A stretch of DNA of 6,269 bases from Verrucomicrobiota bacterium (GCA_023429545.1 JAEYUU010000493.1:1-6269), one strand, 5' to 3'; counted from the stretch's first letter, positions 1 through 5,996 are shown. A program made the numbers and translations. Notes: generated by a model not told the origin, from the sequence alone.

Positions 1-710
1 CCGTGGTGGTGGAGGCCAGCCCGCTCGTGGAGGACAACCAGTGGATCCTTGACCTCGCCGCGAAGGACAAGCGCCTTGTGGGCCTTGTGGGAAATCTGGA
101 CCCCATGGATCCCAGCTTCGAGGCTCACCTGAAACGCTTTTCCGCCAATCCCCTCTTCCGCGGCATCCGCAATCGCCGCCCCAACGCCGAACTCCCTGAA
201 CTGGTGAATCAGCCCCGGTTCATGGAGTCGATGAAACTCATGGCCGGGAAAGGGCTGGAACTCGATGTGAACGGTCCCATGGACAAGCAGGGCGAAGCCA
301 CCGCGAAACTCGCCTCTGCCATCCCGGATCTGCGCCTGGTCATCAATCACCTCGGCGCTTCCGGTGATCCTGCCGCGCTCAGGCCCGGGTGGAAGGAGGG
401 TATCAAGCTCGCCTCCAGGAATCAAAATGTCTTCTGTAAGGTGAGCGCGCTCGTGGAGCAGACAAAAACGGACTACGGCAAGGCTCCCACAGACACCGCG
501 TACTACCTGCCCATTCTCGACCACCTGTGGGAGTGCTTCGGCGAGGACCGACTCGTCTATGGCAGCAACTGGCCGGTGAGCGACAAGGGCGCGCCGTACG
601 ATGTGGTATTCCGCATTGTGAAGGAGTACTTCACAGCAAGAGGAGGCTCTGCGGCGGAGAAGTACTTTTTCAGGAACTCGGAGAAGGCGTACCGCTGGGT
701 GGCGCGGTAG
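1..710 (+). CDS. Amidohydrolase family protein (COG3618 / amidohydrolase-2 type, TIM barrel), 5' end outside the window
   Basis: The frame is open to the left edge and ends at TAG 708-710, leaving about 235 codons. Complete family members are nearly 300 residues, so the N-terminal part with the HxH metal motif lies outside the window. What remains matches the C-terminal two thirds of the lactonase/PDC-hydrolase-like amidohydrolases. It shows a strand ending in INHLG (His at 348-350), a VFCKVSAL strand, then ECFGEDRLVYGSNWPVSD near the C-terminus and a terminal NSEKAYRW helix typical of the family. Relatives hydrolyse lactones or related small cyclic carboxylates in the cytoplasm; the substrate here cannot be told. 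The usual GSDWP or GTDWP motif, whose Asp sits at the active-site metal, reads GSNWP here (Asn at 567-569), with an Asp four residues after the WP-V (582-584). The next gene, also an amidohydrolase but of a different class, starts about 80 nt downstream on the same strand. Family assignment is firm; function is open. Confidence 0.85.
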   Translation, partial: VVVEASPLVEDNQWILDLAAKDKRLVGLVGNLDPMDPSFEAHLKRFSANPLFRGIRNRRPNAELPELVNQPRFMESMKLMAGKGLELDVNGPMDKQGEATAKLASAIPDLRLVINHLGASGDPAALRPGWKEGIKLASRNQNVFCKVSALVEQTKTDYGKAPTDTAYYLPILDHLWECFGEDRLVYGSNWPVSDKGAPYDVVFRIVKEYFTARGGSAAEKYFFRNSEKAYRWVAR

Positions 711-720
711 GATCCGCCGT

Positions 721-768
721 CGATCTTGGGACGCGCGAACGACGCGCGGAAACTCCTTCGCGAGATCG
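721..768. repeat. Nested inverted repeats between the two amidohydrolase genes
   Basis: An inner perfect 6-bp stem, CGCGCG at 732-737 and 743-748 around a 5-nt loop, lies inside an outer 6-bp pairing of CGATCT (721-726) with AGATCG (763-768). The inner arms are also a direct repeat of GACGCGCG (730-737 and 741-748). No T-run follows, so this is not a classical intrinsic terminator. It could be an RNA structure between two co-transcribed genes or a protein-binding site. The sequence shows the pairing only. Confidence 0.35.
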
Positions 769-792
769 CCTCGCTGATTGCGTACATCACGC

Positions 793-2517
793 ATGCGTCC
801 GCATCTCCTCACGTTGCTTGCCACCCTTCTTCTGACCCAACCATGGGCACTGAATGCCGCCCCCGCCCTCATCCTGCACGGTGGCAAGGTGATCACGGTG
901 GATGACAAGTTCACCATCCATCAGGCCATTGCAGTGGAGGATGGGAAGATCCTCGCGGTGGGAAGTGATGCTGAGGTTCTGGCGCTCAAGGGCACAACTA
1001 CGGAAGTCATCCACCTCGAAGGCAGGACCATTATGCCAGGACTCATGGACTCCCATGTGCATCCAGGCGCGGCGCTCACGGAGTTCGACCACGAAATGCC
1101 GATCATGGAGACCATCCAGGATGTGCTTGACTACATCGCCACGCGGGTGAAGGCCACGCCGGAGGGTTCCGGCATTGTGGTGCGCCAGGTCTTCATTACG
1201 CGCCTGAAGGAGCAGCGCTACCCCACCCGTGCGGAACTGGACTCCGTGGCACCGAAGCATCCGGTGAGCTTCTCCACCGGTCCCGATGCCATGCTGAATT
1301 CTCTGGCACTCAAGAACAGCGGCATCACCAAGGATTTCAAAATCACGGACGGCGGCCCCGGCAAGGTGGAGTTGGATCCCACGACTGGAGAACCCACCGG
1401 TCTCCTGCGTGAACTGGGACGCTACGCCAAGGTGAAACAGACCACCAAGTCCCCCTCCCCCGAGCAGGTGTATGCGCGCACGCTCGAACTCTTCCACGAC
1501 TACAACAGCGTAGGGCTCACTGCCATTGGTGATCGCGGAGCCAGCGGCGACTCCCTCAACCGCTATCAGGCGATGCTTCGGAAAGGCGACCTCTCCGTGC
1601 GCGTGCGCTGCTCGCACACCTTCAGCAGCGGTGGCATGTGGCGCACCATTGAGCAGAGCATCGACAAGGTGCTTGAGAACCCGCTCACGAAGGGCGATGA
1701 CATGCTCCGCATCATCGGCACCAAGATCTGGCTGGATGGCGGCATGCTCACCGGCAGCGCGTACATGCGCCAGCCGTGGGGCGTGAGCAAAATCTATGGC
1801 ATCAGTGATCCTGCATTCCGCGGCACGCTGAATGTCCCGCCGGACAAGCTGCGCCAGATGATTGAAAAAGTCACGGGCGCGGGGTTGCAGTTCACCGCGC
1901 ACAGCGTGGGCGATGGCGCGGTGCACGAACTGCTCGATGCCTATGAAGAGGTGAATGCCAAACGCTCCATTCGCGACACCCGGTCCTGCATCACGCACAG
2001 CAACTTCATGAGCAAGGAGGCCGTGGAACGCGCGGCAAAGCTGGGCGTGATGATGGACATCCAGCCCATCTGGCTGCACCTCGATTCACGCACCCTGCTG
2101 GCACAGTTCGGCCAGGACCGCACGCGCTGGTTCCAGCCGCTGAAGACCATCTTTGAAACCGGCGGCATCGTGGGCGGCGGCAGCGACCACATGCAGAAGA
2201 TTGGCTCCTTCCGCTCGGTGAATCCCTACAACCCCTGGCTTGGCATGTGGATCGCCATCACGCGCAAGGCGAAGCATCTTGATGCGCCGATGCACCCCGA
2301 GGAGGCTCTCACCCGCGAGCAGGCCATCCGCATGTACACGATCAACAACGCCAGGCTGCTCTTCCTCGAACAAGTCACCGGCACCTTGGAGAAGGGCAAA
2401 GCCGCCGACCTCATCCTGGTGGATCGGGATCCGCTGAGTTGCCCCATCGATGAACTCCCCCAGACTGCCGTTCTCAAAACCTGGCTGGCTGGGAAGCTGG
2501 TGCATGAGAAGAAGTGA
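793..2517 (+). CDS. Secreted amidohydrolase-3 family protein (YtcJ-like metal-dependent hydrolase)
   Basis: A 574-residue-scale protein (573 codons plus stop from ATG 793) of the amidohydrolase-3 family, which hydrolyses amides and other C-N bonds at a mono- or binuclear metal site. I chose ATG 793 because it begins directly with a Sec-type signal peptide: Arg2, a Leu-rich core at about residues 5-14, and likely cleavage near Ala22 (WALNA-A). An in-frame TTG at 778 would add six residues in front. Visible motifs, numbered from ATG 793: the N-terminal beta domain with ILHGGKVITVDD, PGLMDSHVHPG with metal ligands His88 and His90, TKIWLDGG with Lys311 at the usual bridging-lysine position, FTAHSVGDGA with His370, CITHSN with His402, GGGSDH with the catalytic Asp465, and the closing GTLEKGKAADLILVDRDP strand. 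The full active-site set appears intact, so the enzyme is probably active in the periplasm or outside the cell. No strong Shine-Dalgarno is visible. Substrate unknown; confidence in the family is high. Confidence 0.92.
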   Translation: MRPHLLTLLATLLLTQPWALNAAPALILHGGKVITVDDKFTIHQAIAVEDGKILAVGSDAEVLALKGTTTEVIHLEGRTIMPGLMDSHVHPGAALTEFDHEMPIMETIQDVLDYIATRVKATPEGSGIVVRQVFITRLKEQRYPTRAELDSVAPKHPVSFSTGPDAMLNSLALKNSGITKDFKITDGGPGKVELDPTTGEPTGLLRELGRYAKVKQTTKSPSPEQVYARTLELFHDYNSVGLTAIGDRGASGDSLNRYQAMLRKGDLSVRVRCSHTFSSGGMWRTIEQSIDKVLENPLTKGDDMLRIIGTKIWLDGGMLTGSAYMRQPWGVSKIYGISDPAFRGTLNVPPDKLRQMIEKVTGAGLQFTAHSVGDGAVHELLDAYEEVNAKRSIRDTRSCITHSNFMSKEAVERAAKLGVMMDIQPIWLHLDSRTLLAQFGQDRTRWFQPLKTIFETGGIVGGGSDHMQKIGSFRSVNPYNPWLGMWIAITRKAKHLDAPMHPEEALTREQAIRMYTINNARLLFLEQVTGTLEKGKAADLILVDRDPLSCPIDELPQTAVLKTWLAGKLVHEKK

Positions 2518-2764
2518 ACTCAGACACACCGCTGGGAGAAGCCTCCTGGCCGGACGACACCACTCGATACAAGCCGCCCAGCCGTACATCCAGTGCCTGG
2601 ACACGGTGAGACTCCATCAACCTCGCCCACACCGAGGGCAGCTCCCTGATGATTTCAGGGTGGTCACACGCGGTGCGCCGTACGACCTGGCGCAAGGTGA
2701 AACGATCTCCTCCGACCGCCCGGCAGATTCCCAAAACACAACTCTCCACCTGAAGATCACTCAT
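2474..2764 (-). CDS. Probable small hypothetical protein (96 aa), winged-helix-like
   Basis: I do not recognise this family. On the minus strand AAAGGAA lies upstream of two in-frame ATGs, at 2770-2768 and 2764-2762. The second has about 9 nt spacing to AGGA and is preferred, giving 96 residues beginning MSDLQVESCVLGICRAV. The central part (FTLRQVVRRT, EIIRELPSVWARLMES, then ALDVRLGGLYRVV) has two amphipathic helices followed by a Gly-bearing hairpin, which would suit a small winged helix-turn-helix, but this is a guess from pattern. Codons in the middle favour G or C at third positions, as in the neighbouring genes. The last 15 or so residues are low-complexity and overlap the 3' end of the amidohydrolase gene by 44 nt in convergent orientation, so the original stop may have been lost. 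It is divergent from the guanidino hydrolase gene. It could still be a chance frame. Confidence 0.5.
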   Translation of the reverse strand: MSDLQVESCVLGICRAVGGDRFTLRQVVRRTACDHPEIIRELPSVWARLMESHRVQALDVRLGGLYRVVSSGQEASPSGVSEFTSSHAPASQPARF

Positions 2765-2771
2765 GATCATG
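2762..2771. repeat. Perfect 10-bp palindrome CATGATCATG over the start codons of the small minus-strand gene
   Basis: CATGATCATG is identical to its reverse complement and contains both candidate ATGs of the small minus-strand gene. It may be a consequence of the M-I-M coding sequence, or a small operator at the translation start. Low confidence as a functional site. Confidence 0.2.
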
Positions 2772-2837
2772 TTTCCTTTGGCAGAGAAATCGCAACGAAC
2801 ATGGTCGGCGAGTGCATGTTATTTTGAGTGGACGCAT

Positions 2838-2865
2838 GCGCCGGGGATCCCCTCCTTTCCGGCGC
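2838..2865. repeat. 7-bp inverted repeat GCGCCGG / CCGGCGC in the divergent intergenic region
   Basis: GCGCCGG (2838-2844) pairs perfectly with CCGGCGC (2859-2865) across a 14-nt loop that itself contains part of the palindrome GGGGATCCCC. It sits about 35 nt upstream of the guanidino hydrolase start and upstream of the small minus-strand gene. There is no T-run on either side. It could be an operator or leader hairpin for one of the two divergent genes. The rest of the 2518-2899 interval holds only the small minus-strand gene; I see no convincing promoter there. Confidence 0.3.
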
Positions 2866-2899
2866 TCAGGTTGGAGCCCCATTGTGGTAGAGTATCCGT

Positions 2900-3691
2900 A
2901 TGAGCCGGATGCTGTTATGCCCGCCGGACTTCTATGAGGTCCGGTATGAGATCAATCCCTGGATGAGTGTCGCTCAGGCGCCGGATCATGATTTGGCCGT
3001 GAAACAGTGGGAGGGGCTGCACGAGTGCCTGAAGAAGATCGGTTGTGAAGTGGAACGCCTGTCGCCCCAGCCCGGCTGGCCGGATATGGTCTTCACGGCG
3101 AATGCGGGTGTGGTACGCGGGCGCAGCGTGCTGCTGAGCAACTTCCGCCATGCAGAGCGCGCTGGGGAATCCCCGTGGAATGCGCGGTGGTTTCAGGAGC
3201 ACGGATACGAAATCGTGCGGCTGCCGGAGCACCTGGCCTTTGAAGGTGAGGGCGATGCGCTCAAGTGCGGGGATGTCTGGATCTGCGGCCACGGATTTCG
3301 CACCGACAAGAAGGCGCACCGTTGGGTGGAGGACTGGACACGCGGTCCCGTGGTGAGTGTGCGGCTTGTGGACTCAAGATACTACCACCTCGATACCTGC
3401 TTCTGCCCGCTGAGCGACGGCCTCGCCATGTGGCACCCTGAAGCGTTTGATGAGGAGGGGCAGTCGGCGATAAGTGAAGTCACACGCGAACTCATCGAGG
3501 TGCCTGAGGAAGAAGCGCGGCGCTTCGCCTGCAACGCCATCGTGGCCGGTCTGGATGTGGTGATTCCCGAAGGATGTCCGAAGACTGGGACGAGCCTGAG
3601 AGCGCGCGGCTATCGGGTGTACACGCTTCCCATGAGCGAGTTCATCAAGGCCGGGGGCGCGTGCAAGTGCCTTGCGCTGGTACTGGAGTGA
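2900..3691 (+). CDS. Guanidino-group-modifying hydrolase (dimethylarginine dimethylaminohydrolase / arginine dihydrolase-like)
   Basis: A 263-residue cytoplasmic enzyme of the amidinotransferase / DDAH superfamily, which attacks the guanidinium carbon of arginine-like substrates with a Cys nucleophile. The start is fixed by the family's N-terminal signature MLLCPPDFYEVRYEINPWM (residues 4-22). Further motifs: VFTANAG at 64-70, FEGEGDAL at 114-121 with the acidic substrate-binding residues, YYHLDTCF with catalytic His163, and GGACKCL near the end with Cys257 at the nucleophile position (Cys255 is two residues before it). Length is normal for a stand-alone member. Asn19 in INPWM and Asn68 in FTANAG occur at positions I recall as important in the cyanobacterial arginine dihydrolases ArgZ/AgrE, so conversion of arginine to ornithine is possible, alongside dimethylarginine or plain arginine/citrulline hydrolysis. 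No ornithine-metabolising partner is seen in the window. A weak GGTAGAG lies 8 nt or so before the ATG. The family is certain, the substrate is not. Confidence 0.88.
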   Translation: MSRMLLCPPDFYEVRYEINPWMSVAQAPDHDLAVKQWEGLHECLKKIGCEVERLSPQPGWPDMVFTANAGVVRGRSVLLSNFRHAERAGESPWNARWFQEHGYEIVRLPEHLAFEGEGDALKCGDVWICGHGFRTDKKAHRWVEDWTRGPVVSVRLVDSRYYHLDTCFCPLSDGLAMWHPEAFDEEGQSAISEVTRELIEVPEEEARRFACNAIVAGLDVVIPEGCPKTGTSLRARGYRVYTLPMSEFIKAGGACKCLALVLE

Positions 3692-3721
3692 GCCTCGAAG
3701 ACCAAAGCATGAGCCGAGTTC

Positions 3722-3734
3722 CATGACCTTCATG
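3722..3734. repeat. Short inverted repeat CATGA-CCT-TCATG after the guanidino hydrolase gene
   Basis: A 5-bp perfect stem with a 3-nt loop, followed by TTTG, ends immediately before the candidate -35 box of the next promoter. It is too short to be a convincing terminator. An operator overlapping the upstream edge of the promoter is the other possibility. Confidence 0.2.
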
Positions 3735-3735
3735 T

Positions 3736-3765
3736 TTGACTCGCCTGCCACGCATAGCCTATATT
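3736..3765 (+). promoter_or_regulatory. Candidate sigma70 promoter for the deacylase leader
   Basis: TTGACT (3736-3741; 5 of 6 to TTGACA) and TATATT (3760-3765; 5 of 6 to TATAAT) are separated by 18 nt. This is the best promoter match in the window. It lies just after the guanidino hydrolase stop and would start a transcript near 3772, giving an untranslated leader of roughly 215 nt ahead of the deacylase gene. It therefore suggests that the deacylase is transcribed independently of its upstream neighbour. Confidence 0.5.
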
Positions 3766-3797
3766 GGCTTCGTGTTCTGAAGGGAAAGGAGGTGCCC

Positions 3798-3830
3798 ATG
3801 ACAGGCCGCTTCACTCGCAGATCCAACTAA
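3798..3830 (+). CDS. Candidate 10-residue leader peptide with a perfect Shine-Dalgarno
   Basis: AAAGGAGGT at 3785-3793, a full complement to the 3' end of bacterial 16S rRNA, is followed four nt later by ATG 3798 and a ten-codon frame (MTGRFTRRSN) ending at TAA 3828-3830. It lies about 25 nt inside the transcript predicted from the promoter at 3736-3765 and 157 nt before the deacylase start. Ribosome binding sites elsewhere in the window are weaker, so this match stands out. Three of the ten codons are Arg (CGC, CGC, AGA) and two are Thr; there are no Pro, Cys or Ala codons that would fit an obvious attenuation logic for a tRNA-editing gene. It may be a leader peptide, a ribosome-loading site, or coincidence. 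Confidence 0.4.
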   Translation: MTGRFTRRSN

Positions 3831-3840
3831 CCGCACACGG

Positions 3841-3858
3841 TCCTGCCGCACGGCAGGA
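3841..3858 (+). promoter_or_regulatory. Leader hairpin downstream of the 10-codon frame
   Basis: TCCTGCC (3841-3847) pairs perfectly with GGCAGGA (3852-3858) around the tetraloop GCAC. It begins 10 nt after the TAA of the small frame, a spacing at which a stalled or terminating ribosome would reach it. No T-run follows, so it is not an intrinsic terminator by itself. Confidence 0.35.
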
Positions 3859-3949
3859 GATGACCGCTGCGAAGCTGATAGAAATGCCCGCATCCCACGA
3901 GTTGGGTGTGCCGGATATCTTGCCAATACACCCCGGTCAACGGCGGATG

Positions 3950-3963
3950 CGCCCGTCCGGGCG
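3950..3963 (+). promoter_or_regulatory. Small hairpin just ahead of the deacylase ribosome binding site
   Basis: CGCCC (3950-3954) and GGGCG (3959-3963) form a 5-bp GC stem with loop GTCC. It ends 9 nt before GGAAGG (3973-3978), the likely ribosome binding site of the deacylase gene, which is spaced 9 nt from ATG 3988. It could affect translation initiation. The 3859-3949 stretch between the two hairpins shows nothing I can name. Confidence 0.25.
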
Positions 3964-3987
3964 AAACTCAATGGAAGGTTTTACCCC

Positions 3988-4449
3988 ATGCTTGCCACGA
4001 AACTCAAAGATTTCCTCGACCACAAAAAGGTGAAGTACGTCACCATTGCCCACTCCCCGGCGTACACCACGCAGGAAGTGGCGGAGTCCGCTCATGTACC
4101 GGGCCGCATCATGGCCAAGACAGTGATGGTGGTCATTGATGACGCCCTTGCCATGGCCGTTCTCCCGTCCAATCATCGGGTGTTGCTCGATGACCTGCGT
4201 GAAGTCACGGGCACTGAAGACGTGCGCCTCGCGCGCGAAGATGAGTTCAAGAGCTTCTTCCCGGACTGCGAAGCCGGAGCCATGCCGCCGTTTGGCAATC
4301 TGTATGACATGGCCGTGTACGTGTCCCCGCTGCTGGCGGATGAGACCGAGCTGGCCTTCAATGCAGGCTCGCACACGGAGATCATCAAGATGCTCTACCG
4401 CGATTTTGAGCGGCTCGTCTCGCCGCACGTGGCGAACTTCACCACGTGA
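3988..4449 (+). CDS. YbaK/EbsC-family aminoacyl-tRNA deacylase (trans-editing enzyme)
   Basis: A 153-residue single-domain protein of the YbaK / prolyl-tRNA-synthetase-associated editing family. These cytoplasmic proteins hydrolyse mischarged tRNAs, for example Cys-tRNA(Pro) or Ala-tRNA(Pro). The fold runs the full length: an N-terminal helix (residues 1-14), VKYVTIAHSPAYTTQEVA, RIMAKTVMVV with Lys44 at the conserved catalytic or binding lysine, LAMAVLPSNHRV, DEFKSFFPDCEAGAMPPFGN with the conserved Gly-rich turn at 97-104, and FNAGSHTEIIKM followed by a final strand near residues 139-151. Length is normal. The start is supported by GGAAGG nine nt upstream. Which tRNA it edits cannot be decided from sequence alone. 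It appears to be transcribed from its own promoter at 3736-3765 through a structured leader, and converges with the minus-strand gene downstream. Family assignment is secure. Confidence 0.92.
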   Translation: MLATKLKDFLDHKKVKYVTIAHSPAYTTQEVAESAHVPGRIMAKTVMVVIDDALAMAVLPSNHRVLLDDLREVTGTEDVRLAREDEFKSFFPDCEAGAMPPFGNLYDMAVYVSPLLADETELAFNAGSHTEIIKMLYRDFERLVSPHVANFTT

Positions 4450-4486
4450 CGCAGTACTTCCTGGTGCGTGATATCGAGGTGCATGG

Positions 4487-4507
4487 CGCTCCTTCTTTCA
4501 AGGAGTG
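4487..4507. terminator. Hairpin in the convergent junction (possible bidirectional terminator)
   Basis: CTCCTT (4489-4494) pairs with AAGGAG (4500-4505) around a 5-nt loop, with one wobble and one more C-G pair at the base. It lies about 40 nt after the deacylase stop and 90 nt after the end of the minus-strand gene. A second short GC stem, GGGG / CCCC around GCT, follows at 4507-4517. Neither has a T-run, so termination is only a positional argument. Confidence 0.3.
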
Positions 4508-4566
4508 GGGGCTCCCCTGCCTCCATCACCTTCGAGCTTGCCCATGATGCTGATGTTACGGATCTC

Positions 4567-4611
4567 GCAAGCGGATCATGGACGCGCGCTCCCGCTCAGA
4601 GCCCCGCTTGC
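4567..4611. repeat. 8-bp inverted repeat GCAAGCGG / CCGCTTGC spanning the 3' end of the HglS-like gene
   Basis: GCAAGCGG (4567-4574) and CCGCTTGC (4604-4611) are perfect complements separated by 29 nt, and the stop codon of the minus-strand gene (4598-4596) lies in the loop. The transcript of that gene could fold here and be protected or terminated. Apart from this and the hairpin at 4487-4507, the 4450-4595 interval shows no gene. Confidence 0.3.
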
Positions 4612-5996
4612 ATCCGCGGATCCACCGCGGCAATGATCGCGCTCACGGACTTCTGATTGAATCCCTTGAACCCACCCTTGCGCTGCAGGTTCTCCAGGTG
4701 ACTGCCGATGGCGCCGTCGCGGACAAAGGTGTCAAACTGCTCTGGTGTAATCAGTCCCTCACGAAGCAGCTTCTCCGCGCGCTCGCGTCGCACCGGCCAG
4801 CGCTCCCCTTCCGTGAAGGCCTGCCTCAAAAAGGGCAGATCGGAGAACGGCTTCATGGTCTGGATGCCCTCCCGCGCGAGCTGGTCGCGCAACAGCGCAT
4901 AGTCAAAGCGGCACTCCAGGTGATGCATGCCGGCCTGGAGAAAACTTTCACCATGCAGACCCACCCACAGGCCGATGGTACCCAGGCGTGGTGAAGGCGG
5001 CAGTGGATTGCGCGAGAAATCAATCTCGGTCTCCTCCGGCTCAAGATCCACGTCACAAAACGCCACCAACCCCTCCACGGGCTGCTCCAGGATCTGCGCG
5101 CCCCATCCTGCCTGAGCGCCGGCGTAATAGCGCTCGCGGCGCTCGAAGCCCAGCTTCTCCAGCGCCTGCATCAGCTCCACAAAATGCTGCCGGGATGATC
5201 GGAATGTGTGGTGATCATGATTCGCCCAGCCGAGGCCGAGGCGGTCCTGCCTTGCCTTCTGGACTTGCGCGGCCCGGTTGCGCCGCTGCCAGTAGATGCG
5301 CTCTTCCGCGAAAACCGCCGCACAAGCCGCATCACGGCCCGCAATGGCGATCACACGGTTCAACCATGCCTGGGTGCGGCTCCATCCGATGGAGTCATCA
5401 TCAAAATCCCGCGGGCGCGTGCGCCAGCTTTCATGGGCAATCAGAATCGATGCCGCCTGCCCGGGAGCGAGCGTCGACTGCACATAACCGCGATACCCGC
5501 GCCGCTCCACCCCGAGAACTCTCACGCCGTTCTCCTCCGCGACGACCGCCGTACGATAGCGCGTCAACGGCGGGCCGTTCATATTCGCGCTCACGCCCTG
5601 CGCCGCGAGGAAGTCCGCCAGGCTGTCCACGCGAATCGCCACGGTCATCGGTTCACCCAGCTCGGCAATGAGCACGCGGGGCAGCATGGCCTCCGGGTGC
5701 CAGAGTGCCGGCGTGCCCTCCAGTGTCTCGCCTTGCGGATCCAGCGTGTAGCCCGCCTGGCGGAAGACGCGGAGATCTTTCTCAGAGACCACGATGTGAT
5801 CCACCCAGTCAATCAGCAGAGTGCCGGTCTCCTCACGCATGCGCTTCTCCAGCTCTGCCATGAAGACGGACCTTTCAGCACATGTACGCAGCCATCCGAT
5901 AACCGCGTCCTCTGCGTCTTGGCAGAGTGGCCAGTCAAACCGTGTTTCCCTTGAAGTGTCCGATGGCGCGATCATCGATCCCCGGGGTGGGGGCAT
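4596..5996 (-). CDS. Putative VOC-fold metalloenzyme, DUF1338 / HglS (2-oxoadipate dioxygenase/decarboxylase)-like
   Basis: A 466-residue soluble protein with no signal peptide or membrane segment. Its layout resembles the DUF1338 family, whose member HglS uses iron to convert 2-oxoadipate to 2-hydroxyglutarate in lysine breakdown. An N-terminal module has WVDHIVV (Asp66-His67), an AGYTL turn, and LWHPEAMLPRVLIAEL (98-112), like the DH...GY...PRVFISEL pattern of that family. A second module opens with WANHDHHTFRSS (His260, His262, His263) and continues to KLGFERRERYYAG and an acidic strand VAFCDVDLEP (311-320). His67, one His of the second cluster and an acidic residue would make the expected two-His-one-acid metal site. 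A well-ordered C-terminal part follows (MHHLECRF 357-364; GFKGFNQKS 442-450). Similarity is distant and judged by eye. The start could also be ATG 5975 (residue 8), which has GGGGA upstream. The neighbour upstream on the same strand is an ALDH7 enzyme of lysine catabolism, which supports the role. Confidence 0.6.
   Translation of the reverse strand: MPPPRGSMIAPSDTSRETRFDWPLCQDAEDAVIGWLRTCAERSVFMAELEKRMREETGTLLIDWVDHIVVSEKDLRVFRQAGYTLDPQGETLEGTPALWHPEAMLPRVLIAELGEPMTVAIRVDSLADFLAAQGVSANMNGPPLTRYRTAVVAEENGVRVLGVERRGYRGYVQSTLAPGQAASILIAHESWRTRPRDFDDDSIGWSRTQAWLNRVIAIAGRDAACAAVFAEERIYWQRRNRAAQVQKARQDRLGLGWANHDHHTFRSSRQHFVELMQALEKLGFERRERYYAGAQAGWGAQILEQPVEGLVAFCDVDLEPEETEIDFSRNPLPPSPRLGTIGLWVGLHGESFLQAGMHHLECRFDYALLRDQLAREGIQTMKPFSDLPFLRQAFTEGERWPVRRERAEKLLREGLITPEQFDTFVRDGAIGSHLENLQRKGGFKGFNQKSVSAIIAAVDPRMQAGL

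Noticed and set aside
778..792. TTG at 778 as the start of the YtcJ-like protein
   Set aside because: ATG 793 begins directly with a well-formed signal peptide, and no ribosome binding site favours the TTG.
787..2079. Long minus-strand open frame (about 430 codons) antisense to the YtcJ-like gene
   Set aside because: It is a shadow of a GC-rich gene: His- and Ala-rich, with no recognisable motifs, while the plus strand carries a complete amidohydrolase with its active-site residues.
590..2690. Shared 11-mer GCGCCGTACGA near 591 and near 2675
   Set aside because: Too short and without extended similarity; likely chance in GC-rich DNA and not a repeat family.
2871..2899. TTGGAG ... TATCCG as a promoter for the guanidino hydrolase gene
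   Set aside because: The -10 is poor and would force an almost leaderless transcript; the match is no better than chance.
3692..3987. A longer protein gene filling the leader before the deacylase, on either strand
   Set aside because: The open frames there need TTG starts, lack a ribosome binding site and run out of frame into flanking genes. Only the 10-codon frame has a convincing initiation signal.
4988..5954. Plus-strand open frames (227 and 248 codons) opposite the HglS-like gene
   Set aside because: Composition is Arg/Pro/Ser-rich and typical of antisense frames in GC-rich DNA; the minus-strand frame has coherent helices, strands and His motifs.
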